NCBI GenBank assembly: GCA_000969725.1
Contig: JXSR01S065791.1
Reading direction: 5' to 3' (one strand)
Length of the DNA stretch: 64,000 bases
DNA from: Ophiothrix spiculata
Lineage: Eukaryota > Echinodermata > Ophiuroidea > Amphilepidida > Ophiotrichidae
In this document: positions 45,128 through 57,526 of the stretch, in pieces
Layout of the letters: the number at the start of each line of letters is the position of its first letter
How positions within the stretch are numbered: the stretch's first letter is position 1
Position numbers and translations under genes: made by a program
Notes under the pieces: generated by a model
Databases searched by the model: none
The model's input: the letters and a program-made list of their open reading frames with translations, nothing else
What the model was told of the DNA's origin: nothing

Positions 45128-45467
45128 CCCGGGGCACTCAACTTTGAAAGTGGTAGGTATGTCAGGTACGAAGCGGCGAAATGGGGGTCAGGTGAACTTA
45201 TTTTCTGTAAAAAATGGACCTTTGAAACTAATTTTTTGGGGTCTAGTGAACTGAAATTTTGGCCAAAAATAGCCTCCTGAGCTGAAAATTATCAATATTT
45301 TTTCAGTTAGAGCTAAAATGTTGTAGTTTTTCTCAAAAATAGGGTCAAAAGAACTGGATCATGCTGAAAATTGGGATCTAGTTAGCGGTCTGGCGGCCTG
45401 AAAAAGGGGGTCTTGACCGCCGGACATATATATCCTGCCCACATATGTGAGTCCCCCCCCCCCAGGG
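45128..45467. mobile_element. C/G-run MITE with 8-bp target duplication
   Basis: Starts CCCGGGGCACTCAACTTTG and ends TGAGTC(C)nAGGG. ACATGTGT flanks both sides (45120-45127, 45468-45475). Confidence 0.88.
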
Positions 45468-45616
45468 ACATGTGTACAGGCATGTGACAGGAAAGCACAT
45501 GTCGCTCAAAGTCAATTTGGGACTTTGAACATTTCTTCATATAGTGCTCTTCAAAAAAAAGATACTAAAATTTTAAGTTCAACATTGCACAGTCCTTGGT
45601 AAAACTATGGTCAATT

Positions 45617-45871
45617 TGTCATGTGAGTGCAAGAAAGTCGTATCTGCAATGGCTGCCCTAAGTTATTTATATTTTATACTTTGTCACAAGAATGTGAAAA
45701 ATCCCTCAAAAATTCACTGTATTATGTCAGTGGTTCTTAAAATGGTTCTCACCTGAAGAACCATTTCAAGAACCACTGACCCAAGATTGGAGATTAGACA
45801 GTGTGCAATCCAAATTTATAACAAATGGCAGCTATTGCAGATATATACGACCTTCTTGCACTCACATGACG
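45617..45871. mobile_element. GTGAGTGCAAGAAAG foldback MITE, copy 6, with 14-bp direct flanks
   Basis: Termini GTCATGTGAGTGCAAGAAAG and complement. AACTATGGTCAATT occurs directly before (45603-45616) and after (45872-45885). The central palindrome AAATGGTTCT…AGAACCATTT is intact. Confidence 0.9.
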
Positions 45872-46204
45872 AACTATGGTCAATTGAGGGTCTGCTGAGA
45901 AAATAAGCATGAAAGTACCACTTCAAAAGCTGTTACAGTGGAATGTCCTTAACACAAAGTCTACATGATCACACATTTTAATTTGTGCTATCAGGATTTT
46001 GTTTTATCCATCATTTTTACCTCACTTTTATGTTATAAGAATTTTGGGTTGACAAATTTGTGATAAAGAGGTGAGACTTCATAAGAACATCTACAGCTAC
46101 ATAGCAACCAACGTGCAACATGTTCTTGTCATCCTTTTTCCTCACAGAATATAAAATCCATGTCTTCATCATTATTGTATTCTAACATCTTTCACTCATA
46201 GCAC

Positions 46205-46735
46205 TATAGTGTACTATGCCAACAATTGCATTGTTTTGATATGAAAAGAACACTACATTGTTATGGGTTTGTTACAAAACTACTCAAAAACACAACATTT
46301 TGCATTGTTTTGATATGAAAAATACACCACATTGATATGGTTTTGTTAAAAAAACACTAGAAAAACCAACATATTGCATTGTTTTGATATGAAAAAATAC
46401 ACCACATTGTTAATGGTTATGTTACAAAACCACTCGAAAAATCCAACAATTGCATTGTTTTGATATGGAAAATACACCACACTGTTTATGGTTTTGTTAT
46501 CGAAAAATCCAAATATTGCATTATTTTGATATGAAAAATGCACCACATTGTTAATGGTTTTGTTACGAAACCACTCAAAAATCCAACAAATGCATTGTTT
46601 TGATATGAAAAATACACCACATTGTTATGGTTTTGATAGAAAACCACTAGAAAATCCAAATATTGCATTGTTTTGATATAGAAAAATACATCACATTGTT
46701 ATGTTTTTGTTAGAAAACCACTCCAAAAAACTAAG
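46205..46735. repeat. About 74-bp tandem repeat, seven or more copies
   Basis: GCATTGTTTTGATATG starts at 46228, 46302, 46376, 46452, 46519, 46592 and 46665. Each is followed by AAAAATACACCACATTGTTA and a TTTTGTTA…ACCACT segment. Confidence 0.95.
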
Positions 46736-47948
46736 AAAACAATAATAATTACAGTAATAGTTATGTAAATACTTGTGTGAAATATCACCAGTTGTTTAAA
46801 TTGTAAAATGTCTTTTAAGAGTCTGTACTACAGTATTAAAACAACAATTTTCAAATTATTGTAACAAGAGAAATAACTTTTTCATGCATTTTAAGTCAAA
46901 AATATGCTTGCTTTCAACTGACTAACCCAGATTTACTGTACAAACAATAACAACCATATTTTTGGAAATTCATAAAAAAGGGGTTTAATCTTTATCTTTG
47001 TATCTTTCCCAAGGTGTAAAAATATTGTACTTTAGAATTTGTGTTAAACATTTAGGTTGTTTTGTTTTTGATGATCATTTTGATACCAATTTTTTTTTGG
47101 CCTATTCAACTGCATATTAATTTCTTTCAACATACTTGCAAACCAGATTTTTTTCCCAACATTTTGACTATGCTACAAACAAAACATAAATACAGATACT
47201 GATCACAGTCCCAAGTCGCTGACAAAAAGATTTCAATTATGAGTAGGGTCGAACATAAACAAACAAAAAACAATGCCCGTTGTAGAATAATACGATCATG
47301 AATTCGGTATTGCTCTAAAGGCTCTGTCACACATCACTCTATAGAGTCCAAACGTATGAATAAAGGGGAAAAAAATTCTATTTACGAATATAATTCATCA
47401 TTTTTGTGTTCATTTTAATTCATAATTTTTTTCATGGTGTTAAATTTTCACCACTATATTAAACTTTCATTTGGAATGAACATTTTAATTTTAATTTTTT
47501 CGCATCACATCACTTTTGCAATGATTATACATCTGTAGTATTTTGCTAATTCATAGTACATTACTTTCATTGATAATTGTTGTTTTCAAACAATACCATA
47601 AATAGATTGGTCTTTTCATTATAATCTGTAATCTGTCCTTGATAGGTAATGTGGATTTTATTTTGAAGAAAATATTTGCTCACCACTTCATATTTCTCAA
47701 ATGATAAAATGTTTTATTTGGAATGTTTGCCATTGTGTGAATTTTTTATTATTCTAATTGGAGTTTTAGCAAATTATTCTGATCGATAATATTGTCTAGA
47801 AACTCAAGGTCAATATACAATCAGTTGTCTGAATATTACAAATGGTAAAAATGACGAAATGTATCTAGGCCGTAATATACAAAAGATTCACATACTGAAC
47901 ATGTGCCAAACGGACTCCACTGTGTGGAAAACAAATTAAATGTATACA
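46736..47948. other. Unassigned AT-rich stretch
   Basis: No exon, element or RNA gene supported. Confidence 0.35.
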
Positions 47949-48327
47949 TAAGGCCAAAAAAAATAAATTGTTTGTGTGCCCTCTAGTGGAAAAATTAAAA
48001 TTTTGGGTCGGTCGGTTGATCTTTTTTTTTTTTTTTCAACTCTTCACATATATTTTAAAGAATGATGCAATTCCATGGATTTTATCATGGATACCAAGCA
48101 ATGCAGGTCATAATAAAAGATTGTGGGTCATTATTTAGAGTAAATATGCATTTTATACTTCTAAAAGTGACTTTATACTGCTGAATTTTACGTTTTCTAT
48201 CAAAATATTGAGTTTTCAAATTTTATATGTTTGAAGAAAAAAATAAACTCAAATACCCGACCCAAATTTTGGGCATTTTAGGGTCGGTCGCGGAGGGCAA
48301 ACAAACATATTTTTTTGTTAGGCCTAA
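47949..48327. mobile_element. AGGCCTAAAAAAAATTG MITE, copy 2
   Basis: Ends TAAGGCCAAAAAAAATAAAT and TTTTTTTGTTAGGCCTA. Inner CCCTCTAGTGG and GGGTCGGTCGG. The 35 bp on either side resemble each other (ACTCCACTGTGTGGAAAAC / ACACCACTGTATGGATAAC). Confidence 0.8.
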
Positions 48328-48334
48328 TGGACAC

Positions 48335-48800
48335 CACTGTATGGATAACATATTGAATGTACTTCGAACAAACATATGGGACAAACAACAAAGGTAACAC
48401 AAAACAATACGCCGGGACAGTTGTGACGTCATAACTTATGCACAATGGCCAACACGTGCGTTTTGGACCCAAACAAACGGTGTGGCCATTTTTGCCACAC
48501 GTTAAGTCTATGGTGAAAAAAGTGTGACTCCGATTTTACCATAACTTTCGTCTAAAACAAAAATAAGGGAAAACATGCCGGGCTATTATGCTAAAGGTTG
48601 TGATAACAAGCCAGGATGGGACCCCTGCTGTTATTTTTGTCTTCCAACCGAGAAAAATCAGTCTGAATTGTATGTTTACATGTGCCTATTGTGTTAATAC
48701 GTATGATTAGTGGACATGATCATTTGTTTGGGTCCAAAACGCACGTGTTGGCCATTGTGCATAAATTATGACGTCACAACTGTCCCAGCGTATAGTGGGA
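48335..48800. repeat. Inverted repeat with CCGGGACAGTTGTGACGTCA
   Basis: 48408-48480 and 48720-48795 are inverted copies. The left arm continues as the copy seen at 1-150. Two TGACGTCA octamers (48424-48431, 48769-48776). Confidence 0.8.
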
Positions 48801-49039
48801 TTTAATACATTATACATACATTTGGTTCTATACGGTGATATGTGACAAAGCTTTTAAACCCTAATCAATTATTGTATTGGAAATAAAGACCCACAATTGG
48901 AATTTGGTTTGCTTTGCACAACACACAGATTTGAGTGGATCCTGGTTTTACTAGTAATCCACATCAATAGCTGTAGGTATATATTTGAGTACTTCAGGCT
49001 GTATTCAAACAAAATTCAACATTTCAAGCTATTTCAACC

Positions 49040-49416
49040 CGGGGGAGGGGGGGTACTCAAATTTGGTTTGGGTAGGGACGTGCCTCCAGGAAATTTGAAA
49101 AACCACCCATTCAAATACCAATTGACCCATCCATATACCAAATCTTCTAAATTTTTAGCCAATTTAGCCAAATTTAATCAAAAATCTTATTTTTGCTCTA
49201 TCTGGGCAAAATTTTATAATATTTTGAGAAAAAATGTTCAAATTTGCAGCATTTGGCGCCAATTTCCGAAAATTATGAAAAGAAAACCCATCAAAATGCC
49301 ACATTTTGCGAAGAAAAAGGACCGATCGGAATACCAGAAAGCCTGATTTTGCTACCCAAATTTGCGGCAAGTCCCCATAACCCCTTTTGTACTAAGTAAT
49401 TAACCCCCCCCCCCGG
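49040..49416. mobile_element. C/G-run MITE with 8-bp target duplication
   Basis: Starts CGGGGGAGGGGGGGTACTCA and ends CCCCCCCCGG. TTTCAACC flanks both sides (49032-49039, 49417-49424). The interior matches the 23632 copy (GGTAGCAAAATCAGG inverted). Confidence 0.85.
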
Positions 49417-49424
49417 TTTCAACC

Positions 49425-50967
49425 ATTTTTCTATGGTTTGGTTCAAAAGAAATGCCTCATAGCATATGCCTTAAAGGAAAACAAAGCATCAGTAACCATT
49501 CCAAAACCGTGTCAAGAAAAGCCTTGAAAAAAAAATATCAGCCTGAAAACACTCCTTGACATAAGTGTGCAATTCAAGCCGCTGCAATCAAACACTGCCC
49601 TAATTTCAGTGTACCTTGAATTGCCATGTGTACAAAAGAAGGTCTTATCTACATTTTTGCAGAAGCCATTTGGTGCCATATAACTAATATAACGATGTTT
49701 CTGATACACAAGTTTAATTTTAGACAATTTTCTTATGAAATGTTGTGATTTTAACACTATGGCTTAAAACCCTCATATCATGAAGTAGCTATGTGCTTAA
49801 AGCAATACTATAAGATTTTGATCAGAAATAGTTTAAACAGCCTAAAATGAAGTAATGTGACTATCTAAAACCTTTTTCAAGTGTATTTTGTCAAAAATAT
49901 GTTATGCCACATAAAAATGGATGAAAAGCACCAGGGCATAAAATAATTATTTTTTCCTCAGGAGCAATTTTTTGAAATTCGAAGTTTCCTCAATCAGCTT
50001 GTATTTATTTTTTCTCATGAAGGCACAATTTCCTAAATTTCTTCTGTTGCTTCCTGCGAGCGGTGCTCCCCACTCCCGCACAATTTGACAGCCTGGAAAA
50101 GCACACACATATACTTTCCTATACTAATACACGTAGAATTAAATTAGAGATCCCGAATTTAATTCAACAAATGGCCATAACAGAAAAAGTAAGCATATTT
50201 AAGCAAAATCGTTTGGAGGGTATTAATATCTACTAAAACAAACCCAATAAGCTAATAAAATCAAAAGTCATGGATGAAAGGGGCACTTCATTTTTAACAC
50301 TTTGTAATATTGCTTTCAAATCCATGTAATTTCACACCTTTCCCAACTACATGCAGAGAACTCTGTTAAATATCATTTACTTCTTTTTTACATCCATGTG
50401 CCAGAATACAGTCAGGAAATCCAGATTACGGATTCATCCTGAGAAACAGCGGTTTCCACTTAAAAATTCTCCCCAATGTCGGGTCAATTCAAGGAATAAA
50501 GGTGTCTTTGAGACAAGAGATATATAAGCGAATATGATATTTGGTCAACAAATCTGCCTTGTATAGCTCTGTTACTGTAGCAGGGCTTCGAAATCCACGG
50601 TAATGCAACCGCGCCGTTCCCAGAAAAAAGGTTGAAGTCCCAGAAAAAAGTCAGCAAGTTTAAAGATAAATAATATAAAGTAAAATTTTGACGACAGATT
50701 ATTTTTTTCTGCAATATTGAATGATGAAATACCAATAAATGAGCCAAATTTTGAGGTGAATGTCAAATTCCTGTCAAAAACAAGCAATTCATGCATTTTT
50801 TAATAAATCTCACAGAAAATTCTCATCAGCACTATTAAAGTTCCCAGAAAGGGTTTTTTTCCCTATACCCTGTTGTAGCTTGCCTAGGACAAAAAGTGGA
50901 GATAGAACGGGTGGATTATAAAATGCAACCACATAATAATAATAACCCTTTGGGTTGATTATTTTTT
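49425..50967. other. Unassigned sequence
   Basis: Contains CCCAGAAAAAAG twice near 50620-50650. No gene supported. Confidence 0.35.
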
Positions 50968-51335
50968 TTATATCATCTCTTTTTTTAAATCATCACTTTG
51001 TAAAGAATTGTCCAGTCATACATCTATTTATCAAAGAGTAACAAAGACAAGTAAATGAAATCTTTTATATGCCTTTTCTTTTTTAATTATTTTAAAAATG
51101 TTTTGATGTGTAAAATTTTCTTGTTTTATTTCTTGTTTTTATATATGTATCCCGTCATATCTAAAGGTACCTTAATACCGGCATAGTAAATTACGAGATA
51201 CNNNNNNNNNNNNNNNNNNNNNNNNNNNNNNNNNNNNNNNNNNNNNNNNNNTTATATCATCTCTTTTTTTAAATCATCACTTTGTAAAGAATTGTCCAGT
51301 CATACATCTATTTATCAAAGAGTAACAAAGACAAG
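50968..51335. repeat. 84-bp direct repeat on both sides of a 50-N gap
   Basis: TTATATCATCTCTTTTTTTA…AAGAGTAACAAAGACAAG is identical at 50968-51051 and 51252-51335. The N run (51202-51251) has a fixed size of 50, so this looks like two overlapping contig ends not merged. Confidence 0.85.
51202..51251. other. Assembly gap (50 N)
   Basis: Exactly 50 N, likely a placeholder length. Confidence 0.99.
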
Positions 51336-51767
51336 AATATGAAATCTTAAGCTTACAACAATGTTAAAGAAGCATTTCAGTTAATGTAATTGCCACTGAA
51401 AGGCATAGGCCTCAGTATCTACCCTCATATAATATATGGCCCTCTTTAAGATGGAAAAATGATTAAACCATGATAAATCTCTATGTTAAAACTTAACATT
51501 TAGGTTAAATACTGTGACATCACAATTTTATGTTTTTCATGGTTTACATTTTCTAACCATGAACCACTCCTTTAAATGAAACCTGACTACCGCTGGGTGC
51601 CTTATCCCTAATATCGATGCTGTGTTCATTCACCTACCCTGGATTTGACCTAAATCTAGCCGTTTTGTAGAAAATCTTGTGAACTTTTATCGGAGAAATA
51701 CTTCAGTGACTGGATCGTTTATCCGATACAAGCATTACTTGTACACTGTACTGCAATGGATCTATAC

Positions 51768-52053
51768 CAGGGATGCCACTTGGGTATGGAAAAAAGTAGG
51801 AAATTAGTATTGATTGGATACCAATTTCGAGCGGAGGGAGAAAAGCTTCCCCTTGGAGAAGATTCTGGATATTTTAGTTGCTAAAATCTATTTTCATCCA
51901 CATTTTGACCCTTTGAACAATTTTATGCAACTTTCTATCACTTTAATAAAAGAAACCCTTGAATTTTTGATTTTTTTTAAAAAAATAGGAGAAATGCTCC
52001 AAAATGACCAAAAAGTAGGAATTCCTACTTAAGTAGGAAAAGTGGCATCCCTG
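51768..52053. mobile_element. CAGGGATGCCACTT MITE, possibly hAT-like
   Basis: Ends CAGGGATGCCACTT and AAGTGGCATCCCTG are perfect complements. Inner AAAGTAGGAA blocks mirrored. No clean target duplication seen. Confidence 0.75.
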
Positions 52054-52298
52054 CTATATAGGCTTGCTATTAAATGCATGTTCTAATTGTTTGGCTGTTT
52101 TCAGTAGCTTTATATGCCTTTTTTAAATATCAAATTTTGGAATTTTCTAAAATAAACCCTGATCAATTCTAAGGGAATCCACTGTGTAGTGATTAGTCCG
52201 TGTTTCAGTAAATTTCAAAAAATTATATGCCTTTACTAAGCCTTGAACTATTGTTGAGTTAAACACAGAATGCACTTTTCTGAGCTATATTATTATAT

Positions 52299-52705
52299 TA
52301 GGCCAAATTAAAATTAATAGTTTGTCTCAAAACTCCCACGCGCAATAGTTTTATCGTGCACGTTAGTTTCCCTCAAAATCCAAAAAATGAATTTTGTTTA
52401 CCTTTTTTAAATTTTTTTTCCACAAAACTGTGAAAAAACAACTCAAAATTTGAGGCAAAATGTTAGTGTTTCCCATGGTTTCCAAAATAATCACAGCAAT
52501 CTTTAAACCGGTGTTGCCGATTAATTTTGACACTCAATTGCACCCATCAAGTTATCAAAATTTGCCCGATATATCTTTAATACATAGAATCACTCAAGAC
52601 TTCTGTCACACACACAAAAAAAATAAAATAAATAAAACCGCATTTCGCATTAGTTTTTCAAGAGTAGGAGAGCTTTGAGACAAACCATTAATTTAATTTG
52701 GCCTT
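52299..52705. mobile_element. Inverted-repeat element (GGCCAAATTAAAATTAATAG)
   Basis: Ends TAGGCCAAATTAAAATTAATAG…TTTGTCTCAAA and complement. T-rich interior. Confidence 0.75.
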
Positions 52706-52729
52706 TACCACTTTGAAAATAGTTACTTT

Positions 52730-52929
52730 ATTGCTGTCTGTGATTGGTTGCAATTATTGTGAGAAAATTCATTTCCACCAAATGGGATATCAGCTTTCAT
52801 AGAGTTGACTCATGAATGCAACCATATGGTTTGCTGTCTGTGATCGGTTGCAATTATTGCAAGAAAATTCATTTCCACCAATGGGATATCAGCTTTCATG
52901 GAGTTGACTCATGAATGCAAGCATATGGT
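52730..52929. repeat. About 100-bp tandem duplication
   Basis: TTGCTGTCTGTGAT(T/C)GGTTGC…GATATCAGCTTTCAT…GAATGCAA(C/G)CATATGG occurs twice in a row with few differences. Confidence 0.92.
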
Positions 52930-54554
52930 GTTTTGATTTGAGTTAATCTCCATATTTAAAAAGATTCAGAATCTTGACTATGTCTTCATTGTTGAAATTC
53001 CAGATAGCTGGAAAATGGGAAAACATGAAACTAGATTTACAAAGTCCAGTTCAATCAATCTGGTTACAAATTTAACAGGTGATGAGAGCTGAAAGTACTA
53101 TTAATAAATCAAAAGCGTTACCACACATGGGCAATGTCATTATGATACAGTTTGCAAAAGTGAATTAGAGATATTCTTTCTTCTCCAAATTTCAAGTAAA
53201 AGACCCACTTGATTGGCTGTTGACAATTTATAGCAATAGAGCTAACCCTATTTCATATAAAGACATTGAAACACACTTACACTCTTTACTTATCTCTTTT
53301 TCATTCAAAGTTATAATGCAATACTCCATGATTTACTATGAAGGGATCGCCACACATCGTTTTTGACAAGTCTATTACCTTTAAAAATGTTGGTACCCAT
53401 TTCACACCAGGACTGAGAGGAGTATGAGTTGCTGACCTGCTCAAGGACACTACACATATGCTGCTCACCATATTTGAACTCTTGGTTAAAGTTGTATTTT
53501 CTTAAACACCATATATGACAGTTTTGATAATGTCATTTATCATTGTGCATCAACTAAAACAAACCGCCAATCCCCCAATTTTGTATTTTGTATACTTTTT
53601 ACAAATTTCTTTGTATCAAATATTGATCGACAAAATTTCACCATAGATTAAAATGAATACATTTTTTTGGAACATAATGTTTTGGAAATATAAGTTTATT
53701 TTTGGAAATAAAAAGAGCATGTTCTTTAAAAGTCAAACAGGACCATCCATGAAAGAACCTTTTCTGCATCCAAACCCTGTTAATGTCTTAAATAGATTTG
53801 TTACACATAAGAGCTTCCTAAATGGCTTATATAAAGATGAAACAGCAGCTGGTGATGTGATACAATATTAAGCTTAAGCGATTACTAGTGCATACATTGC
53901 TAATCCTTACAATAATTACACATCTTAATCTGTAATGATTGTAATGTTGAGAATTTCTGAGGTTAAGGCCTGATAAATGGCAAGATAGGCGAGCTATTGA
54001 TAGGACACTATGCGAGTTATGAATGATACACATGTAGTAAATTAAGGCAGCAACTGACACAAAATTAAACATTTTATTATGTAATGTTATGATATTTTGT
54101 AGAAACAACTCAGTTATGATACGAGGCAGTGAGTTACACAAAGTTGAGTTAAGAATATGATATATGGGGATTATGGAATTAGGGTATGCGGTGTTTAGGG
54201 TAACTGCTACATTTATGACCTATTCATTACTCGTCATTGGTCCTACAAAAAAGAAAACTCTTCCTGTTCGAATCATAGCTTGGCTGTAAGTTGTAACTCA
54301 CCATTACATAACTCTCGAACTAACCATTTCCCAAAAGGAGGCATAAAGCCATGTTATGTATGGTACTTATATGCTTTAATCAGCCTGGTTATTCATATTT
54401 CATGATATTTAGTGCATTTAACTAAAATGCAAAGAGAATAAAATCCATTAATCAATATCATTATGTTTTGGTGATCAATTTTACAGATGTTATGAAATAA
54501 CTACATGGATCTGTGATAATCTCGTTGAATATAATAAATCTATGTACACCAATT
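52930..54554. other. Unassigned sequence
   Basis: No exon or repeat unit recognised. Confidence 0.35.
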
Positions 54555-54986
54555 GAGTGGTGCTCTGGCAAAATGAGCAGAAAGTCATGATTGAAGATTT
54601 TGAATAAATGGCTGTTAAAGTAAAAATATGATGAAAAGATCAAATTTCTTTTTTTTAACATAAAATGCATTAATACATAAGTGTGAAACTATACATCGCG
54701 TTTTGAAGGTCAATTATGCAGGGAAGTGCAATTATTTACGGGTAATTGATCGCATTTTGCTATCATACACTATTGTTATCAGAAACTTTAAAATCGATTT
54801 GCGACAATTTTTACTGCCAGATTTTGAGTGGACTGCCTTGTATTTCTTTCTCTAAATGAAGATTGTTGAAAGAAAGTATGACATATTATATAACATTCGA
54901 AAGCTGAGATTATAGAGAATTAAAATATGCCATAAACTCAATTTTGAAAATCGTAACTTTCCGCTTATTTTGCCAGAGCACCACTC
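54555..54986. mobile_element. GAGTGGTGCTCTGGCAAAAT MITE
   Basis: Ends GAGTGGTGCTCTGGCAAAAT and ATTTTGCCAGAGCACCACTC are perfect complements over 20 bp. Interior weakly palindromic. Confidence 0.85.
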
Positions 54987-55763
54987 AACTGGAAATTTTG
55001 TGCAGCATAAAGCCGAAGGTGAAAGCAGAGGTATAAACTTATAGGGGTATAATAAGCCACTATTAAGGTGGAATTACACCTACAGAAGGCCAAAAATAAA
55101 ACCTTCAGGTTAAAATACAAGGAAATATTACCGTTCAGATGCTTTTTGTTTTATGTCAATCGGACCTTCCTTCAAAAGTTAAAAACAAATATTGGTCTTC
55201 TGAACCGGTAATTCAACATTCATGCAGATTTCATCCCTAATTGATTGTAGGAATCAAAGTGGGTCACCATGCACATCTTTCAACAAGAGAGCAATAATTG
55301 GAACATATTTGAGTTACTATCGTTCATCTTCAGATTATACCATAATGTCTAACATCGCAAGTATAAAATATGGGTCACATTTAATCCACATTTCATATCG
55401 ATACAATGTAATTTATGGGATGTTTTGGAACAATTTGATGTCTTTTTATTTCTAGGTACTTTTCAGAGTCACGTCTGCCACCGTCCGACTATATCAAACA
55501 TTGCTGGTGTTAATGTGGGTCGCTATGCCTTATCAACTCATTGAAATGTGCATACTAAAACACCATCAGTATTCATAGAAACACCATCCATAGCTGGATC
55601 TCGTCAAAACTAGGTCCACCTGCCCATAAAGTTTACACTGATCTATATTTGGCCAGTTTGCTTGAGAGAAACCACTGTGTACACATAAGGAAGGGGAGGG
55701 GATACTGCCATTGACTTGAGACTACATAAGAACACTTGGGTATTTAATTAAATGTGCTACAGA

Positions 55764-55899
55764 GTTGTTCATCACAAATCAACAATGATGCATCCATCCG
55801 TCCGCGTATTTTACTGCGCAAGAGGGTTAAACCATCCAAGCGTGATAAAATTACGTCTGATGAATTGGATGCAGAGTTGTTGATTTTTGATGAACAACT
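55764..55899. mobile_element. Short palindromic MITE (AGTTGTTCATCACAAATCAA)
   Basis: Ends AGTTGTTCATCACAAATCAAC…ATGCATCC and GGATGCAGAGTTGTTGATTT…GATGAACAACT. The arm GTTCATCACAAATCAACAATG also occurs at 56213-56233, and a diverged form near 11770. Confidence 0.75.
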
Positions 55900-55902
55900 T
55901 GT

Positions 55903-56800
55903 AGCATATTTGAATACCTTTTAACAACAAAAAAAATTCCTAAAAATTTATGTATAGAAAATTAAATTAAACTTAATCAAATGTTTTCAATTTAACAGAT
56001 ATCTATCTTCGTAAAATATTTAGCAGAATGTGCATGGTAGGTTTTGAATGTTTGTTGCTTTGCCGTTTTCAACTATTCCCAAGCGCCAGGACTTGCATGC
56101 ACTCAAGTTCCCAATGCGCAATGAAGTGCGTTGACTTGTGTGTACTGCGTAAAAGTACCTATGTGTACGTTGTGCCGTGCGTGACATGCTTATTTGAATA
56201 TGAACTGTGGGTTCATCACAAATCAACAATGCCAACATGCTTCCGTATAAGAAGATGGTGAGTTGGTAAAATTAGAAAATCATCATCCAGGTGTATAAAA
56301 TTTTCCCACAAAGCTTCAGCTAACCCACATTATTACCGTTTATTTGAGATGAACCACTTTTTACATCTGGGGGAAGAAGATAAACATAATGATATGGTAT
56401 GCCCACTCCTATCTGAATCAATCCCTGTGACCAATTCATGTTAGTGACTAACCACTCATTCTAGACATTTAGGCTGACAGTAAGGTTTGGGTATGTTATA
56501 ATAAAGGCTCGGGTCAAGAGAAAGGTATCAGTATTCATAAAATCAGCATCCATAGCGATAATTCCTCCACACTAAAGCTAAACTAGGCCCACCTGCCCAT
56601 AAAGTAAACTAAGACCAATCTATATTGGCTGGTTTGCTTGCGACAATTCCTCGGGAGGTAGGGGGCACTCAAAGGAGATCGTTTAGTTCGCTTGGTTGTC
56701 TCATTAACCAAAACTATAATGTTTCAATACACAAAATACATCAGACTTGAATCCTATCATGCTCACACAAATTTTGAAAAACTCCCTCCACATGTGATGC
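55903..56800. repeat. Partly duplicated sequence
   Basis: 56527-56645 resembles 55561-55673 (CAGTATTCATA…CATCCATAGC…CCCACCTGCCCATAAAGT…TTTGCTTG), a diverged direct duplication about 970 bp apart. No gene supported. Confidence 0.65.
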
Positions 56801-57300
56801 TATAGACCTTTTCAAAATCCATTCGGAAATCTCCATTTCTGGAATATTGATCACATGGCCATTTTTATAACCAATCACGTACAAGCTCATTAAGTATGCA
56901 CGATTTTGTTAACAAAATTTTCCGAAAATACTCTCGCATTTCAGTGCAATAAAAGTGAAAAATAAATAGAACCAGACCCATACATTATTAGATACACTAA
57001 TTCTGAACAACTTTTGGCTGATGGCACCATAAGCTCACCGACAAGAAGAGTGAAATTTCCATTTGAAATCGGCTGATTAAGCTTAAGATTTCAAGTCACA
57101 TTAGGGTGATCACACTAAAAGTGACTCTGTAGTGCTAACGCTAATTTCAAGTTCAAATTTGTACGCAACCAGTTAACGAGAACGCGAACTTAACATTCTG
57201 GTTATTGTGTTTAAGAGTTACTTTTTCTGTCAGCAATTGCCGGAAAGTGTAAATTCAGCTTCGGAAATTCTCGGAAAGTTGTGTTTTGAAAAGGTCTATA
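56801..57300. mobile_element. TATAGACCTTTTCAAA MITE, copy 2
   Basis: Ends TATAGACCTTTTCAAAATCC and TTTGAAAAGGTCTATA, then inner CGGAAA(T/A) blocks. About 230 bp longer than copy 1. Confidence 0.85.
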
Positions 57301-57526
57301 GGATCCTTCTTTTCCAAAATATCTTCAATATCTAAACAATCTAGACATATAAGGTCAATTCCCAACTGATTTGAAATTCTCAGGATTTTAGATTATATAT
57401 GACTGTGTTAGTGAAGTTACAGATTCAAATTAACTATTTACCATATAGATGGGATTAAAATATGCAGATGCATGGAATGAAGTTTTGTTGATTCGTAATG
57501 AGACACTTTCTAACAAATTTGAATCC

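Noticed and set aside
46205-46735. CRISPR array
   Set aside because: About 74-bp units repeat along their whole length with no unique spacers, and the genome is animal.
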